From Collinsella aerofaciens (GTDB lineage Bacteria > Actinomycetota > Coriobacteriia > Coriobacteriales > Coriobacteriaceae): 9,661 nucleotides of DNA. Position 1 is the stretch's first letter. Each line of letters begins with the position of its first letter. A program made the translations under genes and the position numbers. The DNA lies in the NCBI GenBank assembly GCA_008671285.1, contig RPYR01000038.1, forward strand, positions 1-9,661. Reading direction: 5' to 3'. The notes below the pieces were generated by a model. It was not told the origin of the DNA. It saw nothing but the letters and a program-made list of their open reading frames with translations, and did not search any database. Shown in pieces: positions 1 to 7,073 of the stretch.

Positions 1-1802
1 AGGCCGGCGACCTTTCCGCATTTGAACTTGACGATTGCGCTATCGAGCGACCGGCTGACACTTCTCATGGCGAGTGGACCTCTACCATGGCCCTGAAGTC
101 CGCCAAGCTGGCCCACTGCGCCCCGCGCAAGATCGCCGAGGCCATCGTTGCCCATATGCCCGAGGACCCCGCGATCGAGAAGGTCGAGATCGCAGGCCCC
201 GGCTTCATCAACTTCTACCTCTCCGTCGCCGTCAAGAATGCCATCTTTGGCGAGGCTCGCGAGAAGGGTATGGACTTCGCTAAGTCCAACGTCGGTGGTG
301 GCCTGAAGACCCAGGTTGAGTTCGTTTCCGCCAACCCCGTCGGCCCCATGCACATCGGCCACGGCCGCTGGGCCGCGCTGGGCGACTCGCTCTGCCGCGT
401 TATGGACCACGCCGGTTACGACATCCAGCGTGAGTTCTACATCAACGACCACGGCTCTCAGATGAACACCTTCGGCAACTCCATCAGCACGCGCTATATG
501 CAGCTTGCCGACATCATCGCTAAGCAGGGTGTGGATATCGACGAGGCTCACAAGCTGCTGATCGCAGACCGCGACGCCTTTGTTGCCGACGAGAACGACG
601 AGCACCCCGAGACCCATCCGTACCAGGACAACTTTGCCGAGACTCTGGGCAAGGACTCCTACGGCGGCGACTACATCATCGACGAGGCCGCCGAGTTCTG
701 GCGCACCGACGGCGATAAGTGGGTCAACGCCGATCCGCAGAAGCGCATGGAGAGCTTCCGCGAGCGCGGCTATGTAAAGATGGTCGACAACATGCGCGAC
801 CTCTGCCACGCCGTCAATTGCGACTTCGATCGTTGGTTCTCCGAGCGCTCGCTGTATGTGAAGGACACCGAGGGCGAGACCGCCGGCACCTCCGCCGTCG
901 ACCGCGCTTTTGAGAAGCTCGACAAGATGGGCTACCTCTACACCAAGGACGGCGCCCTGTGGTTCCGCTCCACCGACCTGGGCGATGACAAGGACCGCGT
1001 TCTGATCAAGTCCGACGGCGAGTACACCTACTTCGCCTCCGACGTCGCCTATCACTGGGATAAGTTCCAGCGCGTCGACCACGTCATCGACATCTGGGGC
1101 GCCGACCACCACGGCTACATCGAGCGCGTCCGCTGCGTCTGCGCCGCTCTTGGCTATCCCGGCAAGTTTGAGGTTCTGCTGGGCCAGCTCGTCAACCTGC
1201 TGCGTAACGGCAAGCCCGTCCGTATGTCCAAGCGCAAGGGCACCATGGTGACCCTGCAGGAGCTCGTCGACGAGGTCGGCTCCGCTGCCGCTCGCTACAC
1301 GCTCATCTCCAAGAGCTCCAACCAGATGGTCGACTTCGATATCGAGGCCGTTAAGAAGCGCGACAACTCCAACCCGGTGTACTACGTGCAGTACGCTCAC
1401 GCCCGCGTGTGCTCCATCCTGCGCCGTGCCGCTGACGTTACGCCCGAGCAGGCTGACGAGATGGGCATGAAGGCCGTCGCCGCCAAGGCCATCGGTGAGA
1501 ACGTCGATTACTCGCTGCTGACCGACCCGACCGAGCTCGCCCTTTCGCGCAAGCTCAACGAGCTCACCGACCTCATCGCCAGCTGCGCTCGCGACCGCGC
1601 CCCGTTCCGTCTGACGCACTTTGCTGAGGAACTCGCCGGCGACTTCCACAGCTTCTATGCTGCCTGCCAGGTTCTGCCGAGCGAGGGCCGTCCCGTCGAC
1701 CCCGAGCTTTCGCGCGCCCGTCTGGCCGCTTGCGACGCCGTCCGCGTGACGCTCGCCCTGGTGCTCACCCTCGTTGGCGTTTCCGCGCCCGAGCAGATGT
1801 AA
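1..1802 (+). CDS. argS: Arginyl-tRNA synthetase (ArgS), 5'-truncated by the window edge
   Basis: Class I aminoacyl-tRNA synthetase that charges tRNA-Arg with arginine using ATP in the cytosol. The frame stays open from base 3 with no stop, so the gene starts upstream. The ATG at 87 is internal: the 28 codons before it include HGEWTST, which matches the conserved N-terminal (Add-1) segment of ArgS. By comparison with E. coli ArgS, roughly 15-25 residues are missing. Numbering from that ATG, the class I HIGH signature is at residues 89-92 (351-362). The KMSKS-type loop reads RMSKR at 379-383 (1221-1235). The DALR anticodon-binding domain begins about residue 429 (NPVYYVQYAHAR) and runs to the C-terminus, which ends in GVSAPEQM, close to the E. 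coli ending. All catalytic landmarks are intact. The gene ends 47 bases before a strong terminator, so nothing downstream is clearly co-transcribed. Confidence 0.97.
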   Translation, partial: AGDLSAFELDDCAIERPADTSHGEWTSTMALKSAKLAHCAPRKIAEAIVAHMPEDPAIEKVEIAGPGFINFYLSVAVKNAIFGEAREKGMDFAKSNVGGGLKTQVEFVSANPVGPMHIGHGRWAALGDSLCRVMDHAGYDIQREFYINDHGSQMNTFGNSISTRYMQLADIIAKQGVDIDEAHKLLIADRDAFVADENDEHPETHPYQDNFAETLGKDSYGGDYIIDEAAEFWRTDGDKWVNADPQKRMESFRERGYVKMVDNMRDLCHAVNCDFDRWFSERSLYVKDTEGETAGTSAVDRAFEKLDKMGYLYTKDGALWFRSTDLGDDKDRVLIKSDGEYTYFASDVAYHWDKFQRVDHVIDIWGADHHGYIERVRCVCAALGYPGKFEVLLGQLVNLLRNGKPVRMSKRKGTMVTLQELVDEVGSAAARYTLISKSSNQMVDFDIEAVKKRDNSNPVYYVQYAHARVCSILRRAADVTPEQADEMGMKAVAAKAIGENVDYSLLTDPTELALSRKLNELTDLIASCARDRAPFRLTHFAEELAGDFHSFYAACQVLPSEGRPVDPELSRARLAACDAVRVTLALVLTLVGVSAPEQM

Positions 1803-1849
1803 TCTGCGAGTCATTTGCCCGCGCAAGTTTGGTTTAACTGAGCCTTGAA

Positions 1850-1880
1850 AGCCCGATCTCCCACGGAGGTCGGGCTTTTT
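1850..1880 (+). terminator. Intrinsic terminator of argS
   Basis: An 11-bp stem (1850-1860 with 1866-1876, one G-U pair) encloses the 5-base loop CCACG and runs directly into a T tract (1876-1880). The stem is GC-rich and the site lies 48 bases after the argS stop codon, which is the expected layout for a Rho-independent terminator. Confidence 0.9.
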
Positions 1881-1924
1881 GCAAACGCCGACGTATTGAC
1901 GAATTTGGAACTGCTGGAAATACG

Positions 1925-2074
1925 AAACTATGCCGGTTTACTACGATGAAATGAGAAATTCCAACCACGCCGGCTTTTCGCAAAAAAGTGCAAGGCATCT
2001 ACCTGCGGTTTTAGTTCAACAAGTTTCGGAGTGGTCGCGGTTGAGCGATTCATCGTAGTAAACCGCCATAGTTT
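1925..2074. repeat. Intergenic element bounded by 26-bp inverted repeats (MITE-like or palindromic repeat)
   Basis: Bases 1925-1950 and 2049-2074 are reverse complements over 26 positions with a single mismatch (GCCGG on the left against CCGCC on the right). The two arms enclose 98 bases. Shorter complementary pairs lie inside the arms: CAACC (1962-1966) with GGTTG (2039-2043), and ACCAC (1964-1968) with GTGGT (2031-2035); the two overlap, so they are alternatives. A transcript could fold into a long hairpin. No open reading frame fits inside, no transposase is present, and I see no clear target-site duplication at the outer ends. Its nature (MITE, REP-type repeat, or RNA structure) is inferred. 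Whether it recurs elsewhere in the genome cannot be seen here. Confidence 0.75.
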
Positions 2075-2157
2075 TGGCGGAGGCAGTCAGATTTGTGGGT
2101 GTTAAACCAAAGAGTGCCCCTTTAACTAGTCGTTTAAGAGCGTTCCCAATGACTAAG

Positions 2158-2185
2158 TTGCAGGTGGTTGCGGTTGTGTTACACT
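2158..2185 (+). promoter_or_regulatory. Probable sigma70-type promoter of rho, with extended -10
   Basis: The -35 candidate TTGCAG (2158-2163) is 16 bases from the -10 candidate TACACT (2180-2185). TGT immediately before the -10 gives an extended -10 motif (TGn). The predicted start of transcription is near 2192, which leaves a 5' leader of about 137 bases before the rho start codon. Based on consensus matching only. Confidence 0.5.
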
Positions 2186-2191
2186 AACGCT

Positions 2192-2328
2192 GCGTATATG
2201 ACGCAATCATCTCGATACAGATCAATGATGTCCGTCGTTTTGAACGGAACTAGACTGTTTAGCCGCCCTGAAGGTTTATGCAGGGAGCATGTGATCACAG
2301 GGCTTGAAAAGAAAGTTGAGCAAACACT
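2192..2328 (+). promoter_or_regulatory. rho 5' leader with two mutually exclusive hairpins
   Basis: Within the leader, the segment GCCCTG (2265-2270) can pair with either of two downstream copies of its complement. CCCTG pairs with CAGGG at 2281-2285 (5 bp, 10-base loop), or GCCCTG pairs with CAGGGC at 2298-2303 (6 bp). The second copy ends 25 bases before the start codon. An 8-base palindrome GTGATCAC (2291-2298) overlaps it. Autogenous control of rho through its leader is known in E. coli; applying the idea here is inference, and the stems are short. Confidence 0.3.
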
Positions 2329-4902
2329 GTGTCTGATCAACAGCAAGAAAACGAAATAACGACGACGCAAGCCGCTCCCGCTGCACCGGTTGCGTCGGAC
2401 CAGGTCGCGGCGCCCGCGCATGCCTCGGCTCCTGAGACGCCTAAGGCTGCTTCGACGCCTACGCCTGCAACGGCTGAGAAGGCCGTGCCTGCAACTGGTG
2501 AGGAGGCTGCTCCGGCAAAGCCCAAGCGTACGCGCCGCACGGCCAAGCCTGCTGCTGACGGCGAGGAGGTCACCAAGCCCAAGCGCCGTACCACGCGCAC
2601 GACGCGCGTCAAGCGCACCGTTGCAGCTGACTCCTCGGCGCCGATTTCCGATGAGGTCGCGCAGGCACGTGCGTTGGCGCAGATTAGCGAGGCTCAGGTG
2701 GTGCGCGCCCGCCGTCGTGCTGCCGAGCGCGAGGCCGCGGCTCTGACCGAGCTTGCAGCTCCGTCTGTGCCCGAGACGCCTGCCGCCACCGAGACCCCTG
2801 TCGCCGACCAGCCGACCGAGAAGCCGGTACCGCGCACACGCCGTCGCACGGCTGCTAAGGCCGAGCAGGTTGCCGATCAGGTAACCCTCGAGCTCACCGA
2901 GGCTTCGGTTCGTTCCGCGGCAGGGGAGGGCGCATCGCCTGCTGAGTCCGCTGCGCCTGTCGAGGCCAGCGAAGTTCCCGTTGTCGATCCGGCTTTGCGC
3001 CCGCACCGTCGCGGTCGCAAGCCCAAGGCCTTCGTCGAGGCAGAGAAGGCCGCAGCCGCAGCTGCAGCCGCTCGGGATGCTGCGGCGACCGCCGAGTCTG
3101 CAACCGCTGCCGATGCACCCGTCCAGGATGCTACGACTTCCGAGGCCGCTCCCGCCGATGTCGAGCCCGCCGACGTCCGTCCTGGTCGCAGCCATCGTAC
3201 TGCTGCTAAGCGCACGTCCAAGGCCAAGACTGCCAAGAAGGGTGCGTCCGAGGATTCCGCCGAGACGACCGCCGATGCATCGACTGATGCCGCCGAGCCC
3301 CAAGACGTCGAACAGTCTGCGTCCGAGAAGCCCAAGCGCGGTCGTAAGAAGTCCGCTAAGGCCAAGGCGTCCGAGCAGCAGGCCGAGGCCGAGCTGCAGG
3401 GCGATTCCAAGGCCGAGGCCAGCGATGATACTGCGGCTAACGCCGATGCCGCCGCAACCGATGGCGCCGCGCCCGCCGAGGCCGAAGACGGCGCTCGCCC
3501 CAACCGTCGCCAGCACAAGCGCAACGACGAGCGCAACGAGCGCAAGGACGAGCGCAACAACGACCGCCGCAACCGCCAGCGCGATCGCAAGCAGCGCAAC
3601 AAGGAGCGTAATGCCGCTCCCACCGAGCCCACGCTTTCGCGCGAGGAGCTCGCGGCCATGAAGGTCGCCGAGCTGCGCGAGAAGGCCAAGGAGTTCGAGA
3701 TTGAGACGACCGGCAAGAAGAAAGCCGAGCTCGTCGAGGAGATCTACGTCACCGCCGCGAAGGCCGAGGGCTTCCGCGACATCAAGGGCATCCTGCAGAT
3801 TCGTCCGGACAGCTCCGGTATCATCCATGCCCATGGCTACATGAAGTCCAACGACGACGCCTTCGTGCCCGCCTACCTCATCCGCTCCGCGCGTCTGCGC
3901 ACGGGCGACGTCATCGAGGGCTCGCTTCGTCCTTCGCGCGGCGGCGACAAGCGCGCCGGCCTCGCCAAAATCACGACCGTCAACGGTCTAGACCCCGAGC
4001 AGATTCGCAACCGCCCCAAGTTCGGTGACCTCACCCCGGTCTATCCCAACGAGCCGCTGCGCATGGAGCATGGCAAGGACTCCATTACCGGTCGCGCCAT
4101 CGACATCGTGTCGCCGATCGGCAAGGGTCAGCGTGGCTTGATCGTGTCCCCGCCCAAGGCCGGCAAGACCACAATCCTCAAGAAGATCTGCCAGTCTATC
4201 TCGATTAACAACCCCGAGGTGCACCTCATCTGCCTGCTCGTCGACGAGCGCCCCGAAGAGGTTACCGATATGCAGCGTTCCATCAAGGGCGAGGTTGTGG
4301 CGTCGACCTTCGATATGCCCGCCGACAACCACACTCGTGTGGCAGAGCTCGTCATCGAGCGCGCCAAGCGCATCGTGGAGCTGGGCGGCGATGTCGTGGT
4401 GGTGCTCGACTCCATCACGCGTCTTGCCCGCGCCTACAACTTGGCGGCGCCCGCCTCAGGCCGCATCCTTTCGGGCGGCGTCGATTCGGCGGCACTGTAT
4501 CCGCCCAAGCGCTTCCTGGGCGCAGCCCGCAATATCGAGAACGGTGGCTCGCTCACCATCCTGGCCTCTGCCCTCATCGACACCGGCTCCAAGATGGACG
4601 AGGTCATCTTTGAGGAGTTCAAGGGCACCGGCAACATGGAGCTCAAGCTCGACCGCGACCTGGCTGACCGCCGCATCTTCCCGGCTATCGACCCCGTTGC
4701 CTCCGGTACGCGTAACGAGGACCTGTTGGTTGACGAGCAGATGCGTCCGTTTGTCTTTGGCCTGCGTCGCATTCTTGCCGGCATGAACAACACCGAGCGC
4801 GCAGCTGCGTCGTTTATCAAGGGTCTTAAGGGCACCAACACCAACCAGGAGTTCCTGGTGCGTTCGGCCAAAAAGCACAGCGACTACGAGCAGACGTTCT
4901 AG
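2329..4902 (+). CDS. rho: Transcription termination factor Rho with a long disordered N-terminal extension
   Basis: Hexameric RNA-dependent ATPase/helicase that releases nascent transcripts from RNA polymerase. The start is GTG at 2329, giving MSDQQQENE; an in-frame TGA at 2317-2319 rules out any earlier start. The ribosome-binding site is weak (TTGAG at 2316-2320, or GAAAG at 2311-2315). The protein has 857 residues against about 420 in E. coli. Residues 1 to about 430 are low-complexity Ala/Pro/Glu/Asp sequence broken by basic clusters (64-70, 83-87, 169-177, 226-233, 284-295, 334-342) and an Arg/Asn/Asp-rich tract (about 390-427). The conserved core follows: Rho N-terminal helical domain from about 436, the RNA-binding OB fold about 482-555, Walker A PPKAGKTT (608-615), and Walker B VVVVLD ending at D694 followed by SITRLARAYN. 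The C-terminal region has the usual Q/R-loop part through KGTGNMEL and DRRIFPAID. It is transcribed alone, between a promoter and a terminator. Confidence 0.97.
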   Translation: MSDQQQENEITTTQAAPAAPVASDQVAAPAHASAPETPKAASTPTPATAEKAVPATGEEAAPAKPKRTRRTAKPAADGEEVTKPKRRTTRTTRVKRTVAADSSAPISDEVAQARALAQISEAQVVRARRRAAEREAAALTELAAPSVPETPAATETPVADQPTEKPVPRTRRRTAAKAEQVADQVTLELTEASVRSAAGEGASPAESAAPVEASEVPVVDPALRPHRRGRKPKAFVEAEKAAAAAAAARDAAATAESATAADAPVQDATTSEAAPADVEPADVRPGRSHRTAAKRTSKAKTAKKGASEDSAETTADASTDAAEPQDVEQSASEKPKRGRKKSAKAKASEQQAEAELQGDSKAEASDDTAANADAAATDGAAPAEAEDGARPNRRQHKRNDERNERKDERNNDRRNRQRDRKQRNKERNAAPTEPTLSREELAAMKVAELREKAKEFEIETTGKKKAELVEEIYVTAAKAEGFRDIKGILQIRPDSSGIIHAHGYMKSNDDAFVPAYLIRSARLRTGDVIEGSLRPSRGGDKRAGLAKITTVNGLDPEQIRNRPKFGDLTPVYPNEPLRMEHGKDSITGRAIDIVSPIGKGQRGLIVSPPKAGKTTILKKICQSISINNPEVHLICLLVDERPEEVTDMQRSIKGEVVASTFDMPADNHTRVAELVIERAKRIVELGGDVVVVLDSITRLARAYNLAAPASGRILSGGVDSAALYPPKRFLGAARNIENGGSLTILASALIDTGSKMDEVIFEEFKGTGNMELKLDRDLADRRIFPAIDPVASGTRNEDLLVDEQMRPFVFGLRRILAGMNNTERAAASFIKGLKGTNTNQEFLVRSAKKHSDYEQTF

Positions 4903-4939
4903 GTTGTCATCCACACGCAGCGATAGTCATCAATGCAAT

Positions 4940-4972
4940 AAAGGGTCGGGGCTTTGAGCCTCGGCCCTTTTC
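4940..4972 (+). terminator. Intrinsic terminator of rho
   Basis: A 13-bp stem (4940-4952 with 4958-4970, including two G-U pairs) surrounds the loop TTTGA and ends in a run of T (4968-4971). It lies 37 bases beyond the rho stop codon. It separates rho from the next transcription unit. Confidence 0.88.
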
Positions 4973-5050
4973 TATATCGCCGCTCCGCGCTTATTTTTGA
5001 CCATAAGACTGGCAAGCAGCAGGTTTCCCGTTTCAATCCGACATCGTCGC

Positions 5051-5079
5051 TTGCAATCGACAGGGCGGTTTCGCATAAT
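5051..5079 (+). promoter_or_regulatory. Probable sigma70-type promoter for the 5216-7073 gene pair
   Basis: The -35 TTGCAA (5051-5056) and -10 CATAAT (5074-5079) are separated by the ideal 17 bases. Transcription would begin near 5086, giving a leader of about 130 bases. Two small structures lie in the initial region: AGCTT-TT-AAGCT (5080-5091), which straddles the predicted start, and the tight hairpin GGGGC-ATA-GCCCC (5137-5149). The promoter lies between the rho terminator and the next gene, as expected. Confidence 0.55.
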
Positions 5080-5204
5080 AGCTTTTAAGCTTCGCGACGG
5101 ATAACGCAGATGAAACGAACCATATACCGTTGCTTTGGGGCATAGCCCCGCTTCATCTTCTCTCGCGCAGCCAACTGAATGATGCGATTTGGGTGCTGGA
5201 AGAT

Positions 5205-5210
5205 GGGGAG
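5205..5210 (+). promoter_or_regulatory. Ribosome-binding site that decides the start of the 5216 gene
   Basis: GGGGAG lies five bases before ATG 5216. The frame also extends back to a TTG at 5189, but that codon has no purine-rich site before it and the site here would then lie inside the gene. ATG 5216 is therefore preferred. Confidence 0.7.
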
Positions 5211-5215
5211 AGCTC

Positions 5216-6616
5216 ATGGCTTCTTCTGATGCAACACAACGAGTAGTCCTTGCCGGACTTTCGTGCGGGATCGGCCTTGCCGCTCCCGTGGTTATGTATG
5301 CCGCGACGCTGCCGTTTTCGTCTGTGAACGAGACGGTCGTGGCGGGTGCGGTTCCCTTCGCCGTGGGCGCGGTGGCGGGCGTGGGCATCTATGCCGCCTC
5401 GCTGGGTATCTCCGAGTATCGTGCGCAGCGTGAAGAGCGTCTGTTCCAGCCCGATGCCATGGGCGGTGCCGCCAATCTCAATCAGCATCAAAGCGAGTTC
5501 AAGACCGCCTCGATTTCAGCTCAGCAGCAGGATGCGACTCCTTACGCTGCGGCTTCTGATTCTCAGGCTCAGGCGGAGCAGTCTACCTCGGCATTCCTTT
5601 CCGGCCTGACTGGTGCGTTCCAGCGCCGTCATGCCGATGATGGTGTCCCTACCATCGCTCGAGCCGCAGATGCTATGGACGAGGACGAGGCTTGGTCCAT
5701 GATCGACAGTATGCTTGACGACGATTCGCCGGTGAGCTGCGACCCTGCACACTCGCGCGACGTCTATCAAGTCGCCATCGACGAGCTCACCAACGGCGGG
5801 CAGACCGGCTCCTTCAATCGCGACGACATCGCCGCCGCGGCACGCGCCGTGTCTGGCTCCCAGGCCGCCCCTGCGGGCAGCACGGCGGCTTTCGTGGCAC
5901 TCGTCGCCAACGCGGCAGCCAATAACGCCTACAGCGCTACCTCGGCGGACGCGAACGCTTCTGCCGACAATTCGTACGTTGATGAAGCCATGACTGCGGA
6001 CGAGGAGGCCGTTGCCGCCCGCCGTGCCGCCGAAAGCTCGCTGTGGGGCGCTCCTGCCCAGCAGCAGGCGGCTGAGGCTGCGCCGTACAATGTAAACCTC
6101 GCCAGCATGCCTATCATCTCCGGTGCCGCGGATATCGATTTCGATGACCTCGATGAGCCTGCAGCCATCACCGCATCGATTGATGCCCAAGATCGCATCG
6201 ACACCGGCGACCTTCCGGATGCCTCACTCGAGGTTGATGTCCCCATGGCCGATTACTCGGGCCACGAGGACATGTGGGCCGCCGCCACCGCGATTCTGGA
6301 TGAGATTGACGAGCCTGCTCCTGTTGCAGCCCCCGCTCCCGTCGCTGCCCCTCAGCCTGCTGCCCCCGCCTATGTCGGCCGTCACAGCGCTGTGTTCCCC
6401 GAGGATACTGCCCGTATCTCGCGCGAGAGCATCGAGCGGGCCGAGGCTATTGCCGCCGGCATTATGGAAAACCGTCGTCACGAGCGCGTCAATCAGATCC
6501 TCGAGGAGGAGATCGAGCGCCTGCAGTCCTCTACCGCCAAGCGTACGGGCCGTGCCTACCTGAGCGTTATCGAGGGCGGTACCGCCAGCTTCGCGCCGCT
6601 CCGCGCGGAGGCATAA
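5216..6616 (+). CDS. Unrecognised membrane-anchored acidic protein, two N-terminal membrane helices
   Basis: I do not recognise this protein as a member of a named family. It has 466 residues from ATG 5216. Two hydrophobic helices (about 10-33 and 41-65) are joined by a short polar loop. The basic stretch YRAQREER follows the second helix, so by the positive-inside rule the rest is cytoplasmic and the N-terminus is also inside. Residues about 80-400 are Ala/Gln/Ser/Asp-rich and acidic, probably mostly disordered. Two similar acidic amphipathic segments occur at 155-170 and 350-366 (each W-x6-L-D-[DE]). A Pro/Ala linker lies at 367-385. From about 402 a charged helix, possibly a coiled coil (ERAEAIAAGIMENRRHERV and on to about 440), leads to a C-terminal patch GRAYLSVIEGG (445-455). 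vanZ starts seven bases after its stop, so the two are almost surely co-transcribed. An envelope-associated scaffold is possible, but the function is unknown. Confidence 0.85.
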   Translation: MASSDATQRVVLAGLSCGIGLAAPVVMYAATLPFSSVNETVVAGAVPFAVGAVAGVGIYAASLGISEYRAQREERLFQPDAMGGAANLNQHQSEFKTASISAQQQDATPYAAASDSQAQAEQSTSAFLSGLTGAFQRRHADDGVPTIARAADAMDEDEAWSMIDSMLDDDSPVSCDPAHSRDVYQVAIDELTNGGQTGSFNRDDIAAAARAVSGSQAAPAGSTAAFVALVANAAANNAYSATSADANASADNSYVDEAMTADEEAVAARRAAESSLWGAPAQQQAAEAAPYNVNLASMPIISGAADIDFDDLDEPAAITASIDAQDRIDTGDLPDASLEVDVPMADYSGHEDMWAAATAILDEIDEPAPVAAPAPVAAPQPAAPAYVGRHSAVFPEDTARISRESIERAEAIAAGIMENRRHERVNQILEEEIERLQSSTAKRTGRAYLSVIEGGTASFAPLRAEA

Positions 6617-6623
6617 CTTCTGC

Positions 6624-7073
6624 ATGGTTAAGATCAATCGAAAATGGGCGGTCGTGACCTGCCTGATGGCGCTCTTGATCTGGGGCAATTCGCTGGTTCC
6701 CGGCTCGGGGTCGGGCTCGCTGAGCCTAACGGTCATGGAAGCTATCCGCGGTTTCCTGCACGGCGTGGGACTTCCATATGAATGGGTGACCAACTTTGTT
6801 GTTCGCAAGTGCGCGCATTTTACCGAGTATATGGTGCTCGGCATCTTGGCAACGCACGCCTTTGATTTTGAGGGCCGGCGCACCTTTGACGTGCTGCTGC
6901 CCACGGCGGTGTTCCTGCTGCTGATTCCTTCGATCGACGAGACGATTCAGCTCTTTGTGCCGGGACGCGCCGGCATGATCACCGATGTGATGATCGACTG
7001 CTGTGGAGCGGCAACGGGCGTTGTGCTCCGATATCTACTACGATCGCTCATATGTGCCAAAAAGGCCGCCTAG
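6624..7073 (+). CDS. VanZ-family small integral membrane protein
   Basis: The 149-residue protein carries the VanZ-like signature in order: an early G-N-S-x-x-P after the first membrane helix (21-26), RKCAHFTEYMVLG (61-73), and DETIQLFVPGRAG-x4-DV-x2-D-x2-G (105-128). About four membrane segments are visible (roughly 8-22, 66-80, 88-104 and 122-140). The family is named for VanZ of Tn1546, linked to low-level teicoplanin resistance, but most members are of unknown function and this one should not be read as a resistance gene. ATG 6624 is chosen. GGAGG (6607-6611) lies 12 bases upstream, a slightly long spacing, and overlaps the end of the preceding gene, so translational coupling is likely. 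The last five codons (AKKAA) and the stop are encoded within the left arm of the terminator. Confidence 0.88.
   Translation: MVKINRKWAVVTCLMALLIWGNSLVPGSGSGSLSLTVMEAIRGFLHGVGLPYEWVTNFVVRKCAHFTEYMVLGILATHAFDFEGRRTFDVLLPTAVFLLLIPSIDETIQLFVPGRAGMITDVMIDCCGAATGVVLRYLLRSLICAKKAA

Larger units (their letters stand above)
1803..2328. other. Gene-free region between argS and rho
   Basis: This is 526 bases without a convincing coding region. In order it holds the argS terminator, a 150-base inverted-repeat element (1925-2074), about 80 bases with only a weak inverted pair GTTAAA/TTTAAC (2101-2106 and 2121-2126), a probable rho promoter (2158-2185) and the rho leader. It is visibly more AT-rich than the flanking genes. 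Open frames across it are short, lack ribosome-binding sites and show no recognisable protein. Confidence 0.8.

Noticed and set aside
87..89. ATG at 87 as the argS start
   Set aside because: The frame is open upstream to the window edge, and the upstream codons encode the conserved N-terminal part of ArgS, so this is an internal methionine.
2877..3716. Second minus-strand frame opposite rho, Ser/Ala-rich
   Set aside because: Same cause: it mirrors the biased codons of the Rho extension, has no ribosome-binding site and shows no motif.
2179..3834. Long minus-strand open frame opposite the rho 5' half (551 codons)
   Set aside because: It is the complement of the Ala/Pro/Lys/Arg low-complexity coding region of Rho and consists of monotonous Leu/Gly/Arg sequence without domains. 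It is a GC-bias shadow.
5189..5191. TTG at 5189 as the start of the unknown membrane protein
   Set aside because: No ribosome-binding site precedes it, while ATG 5216 has GGGGAG at five-base spacing and opens directly into the first membrane helix.
6624..7073. Reading the VanZ-family gene as a glycopeptide resistance determinant
   Set aside because: No vanA/B-type ligase, VanH, VanX or VanRS genes are nearby, and the family is widespread in bacteria without resistance.
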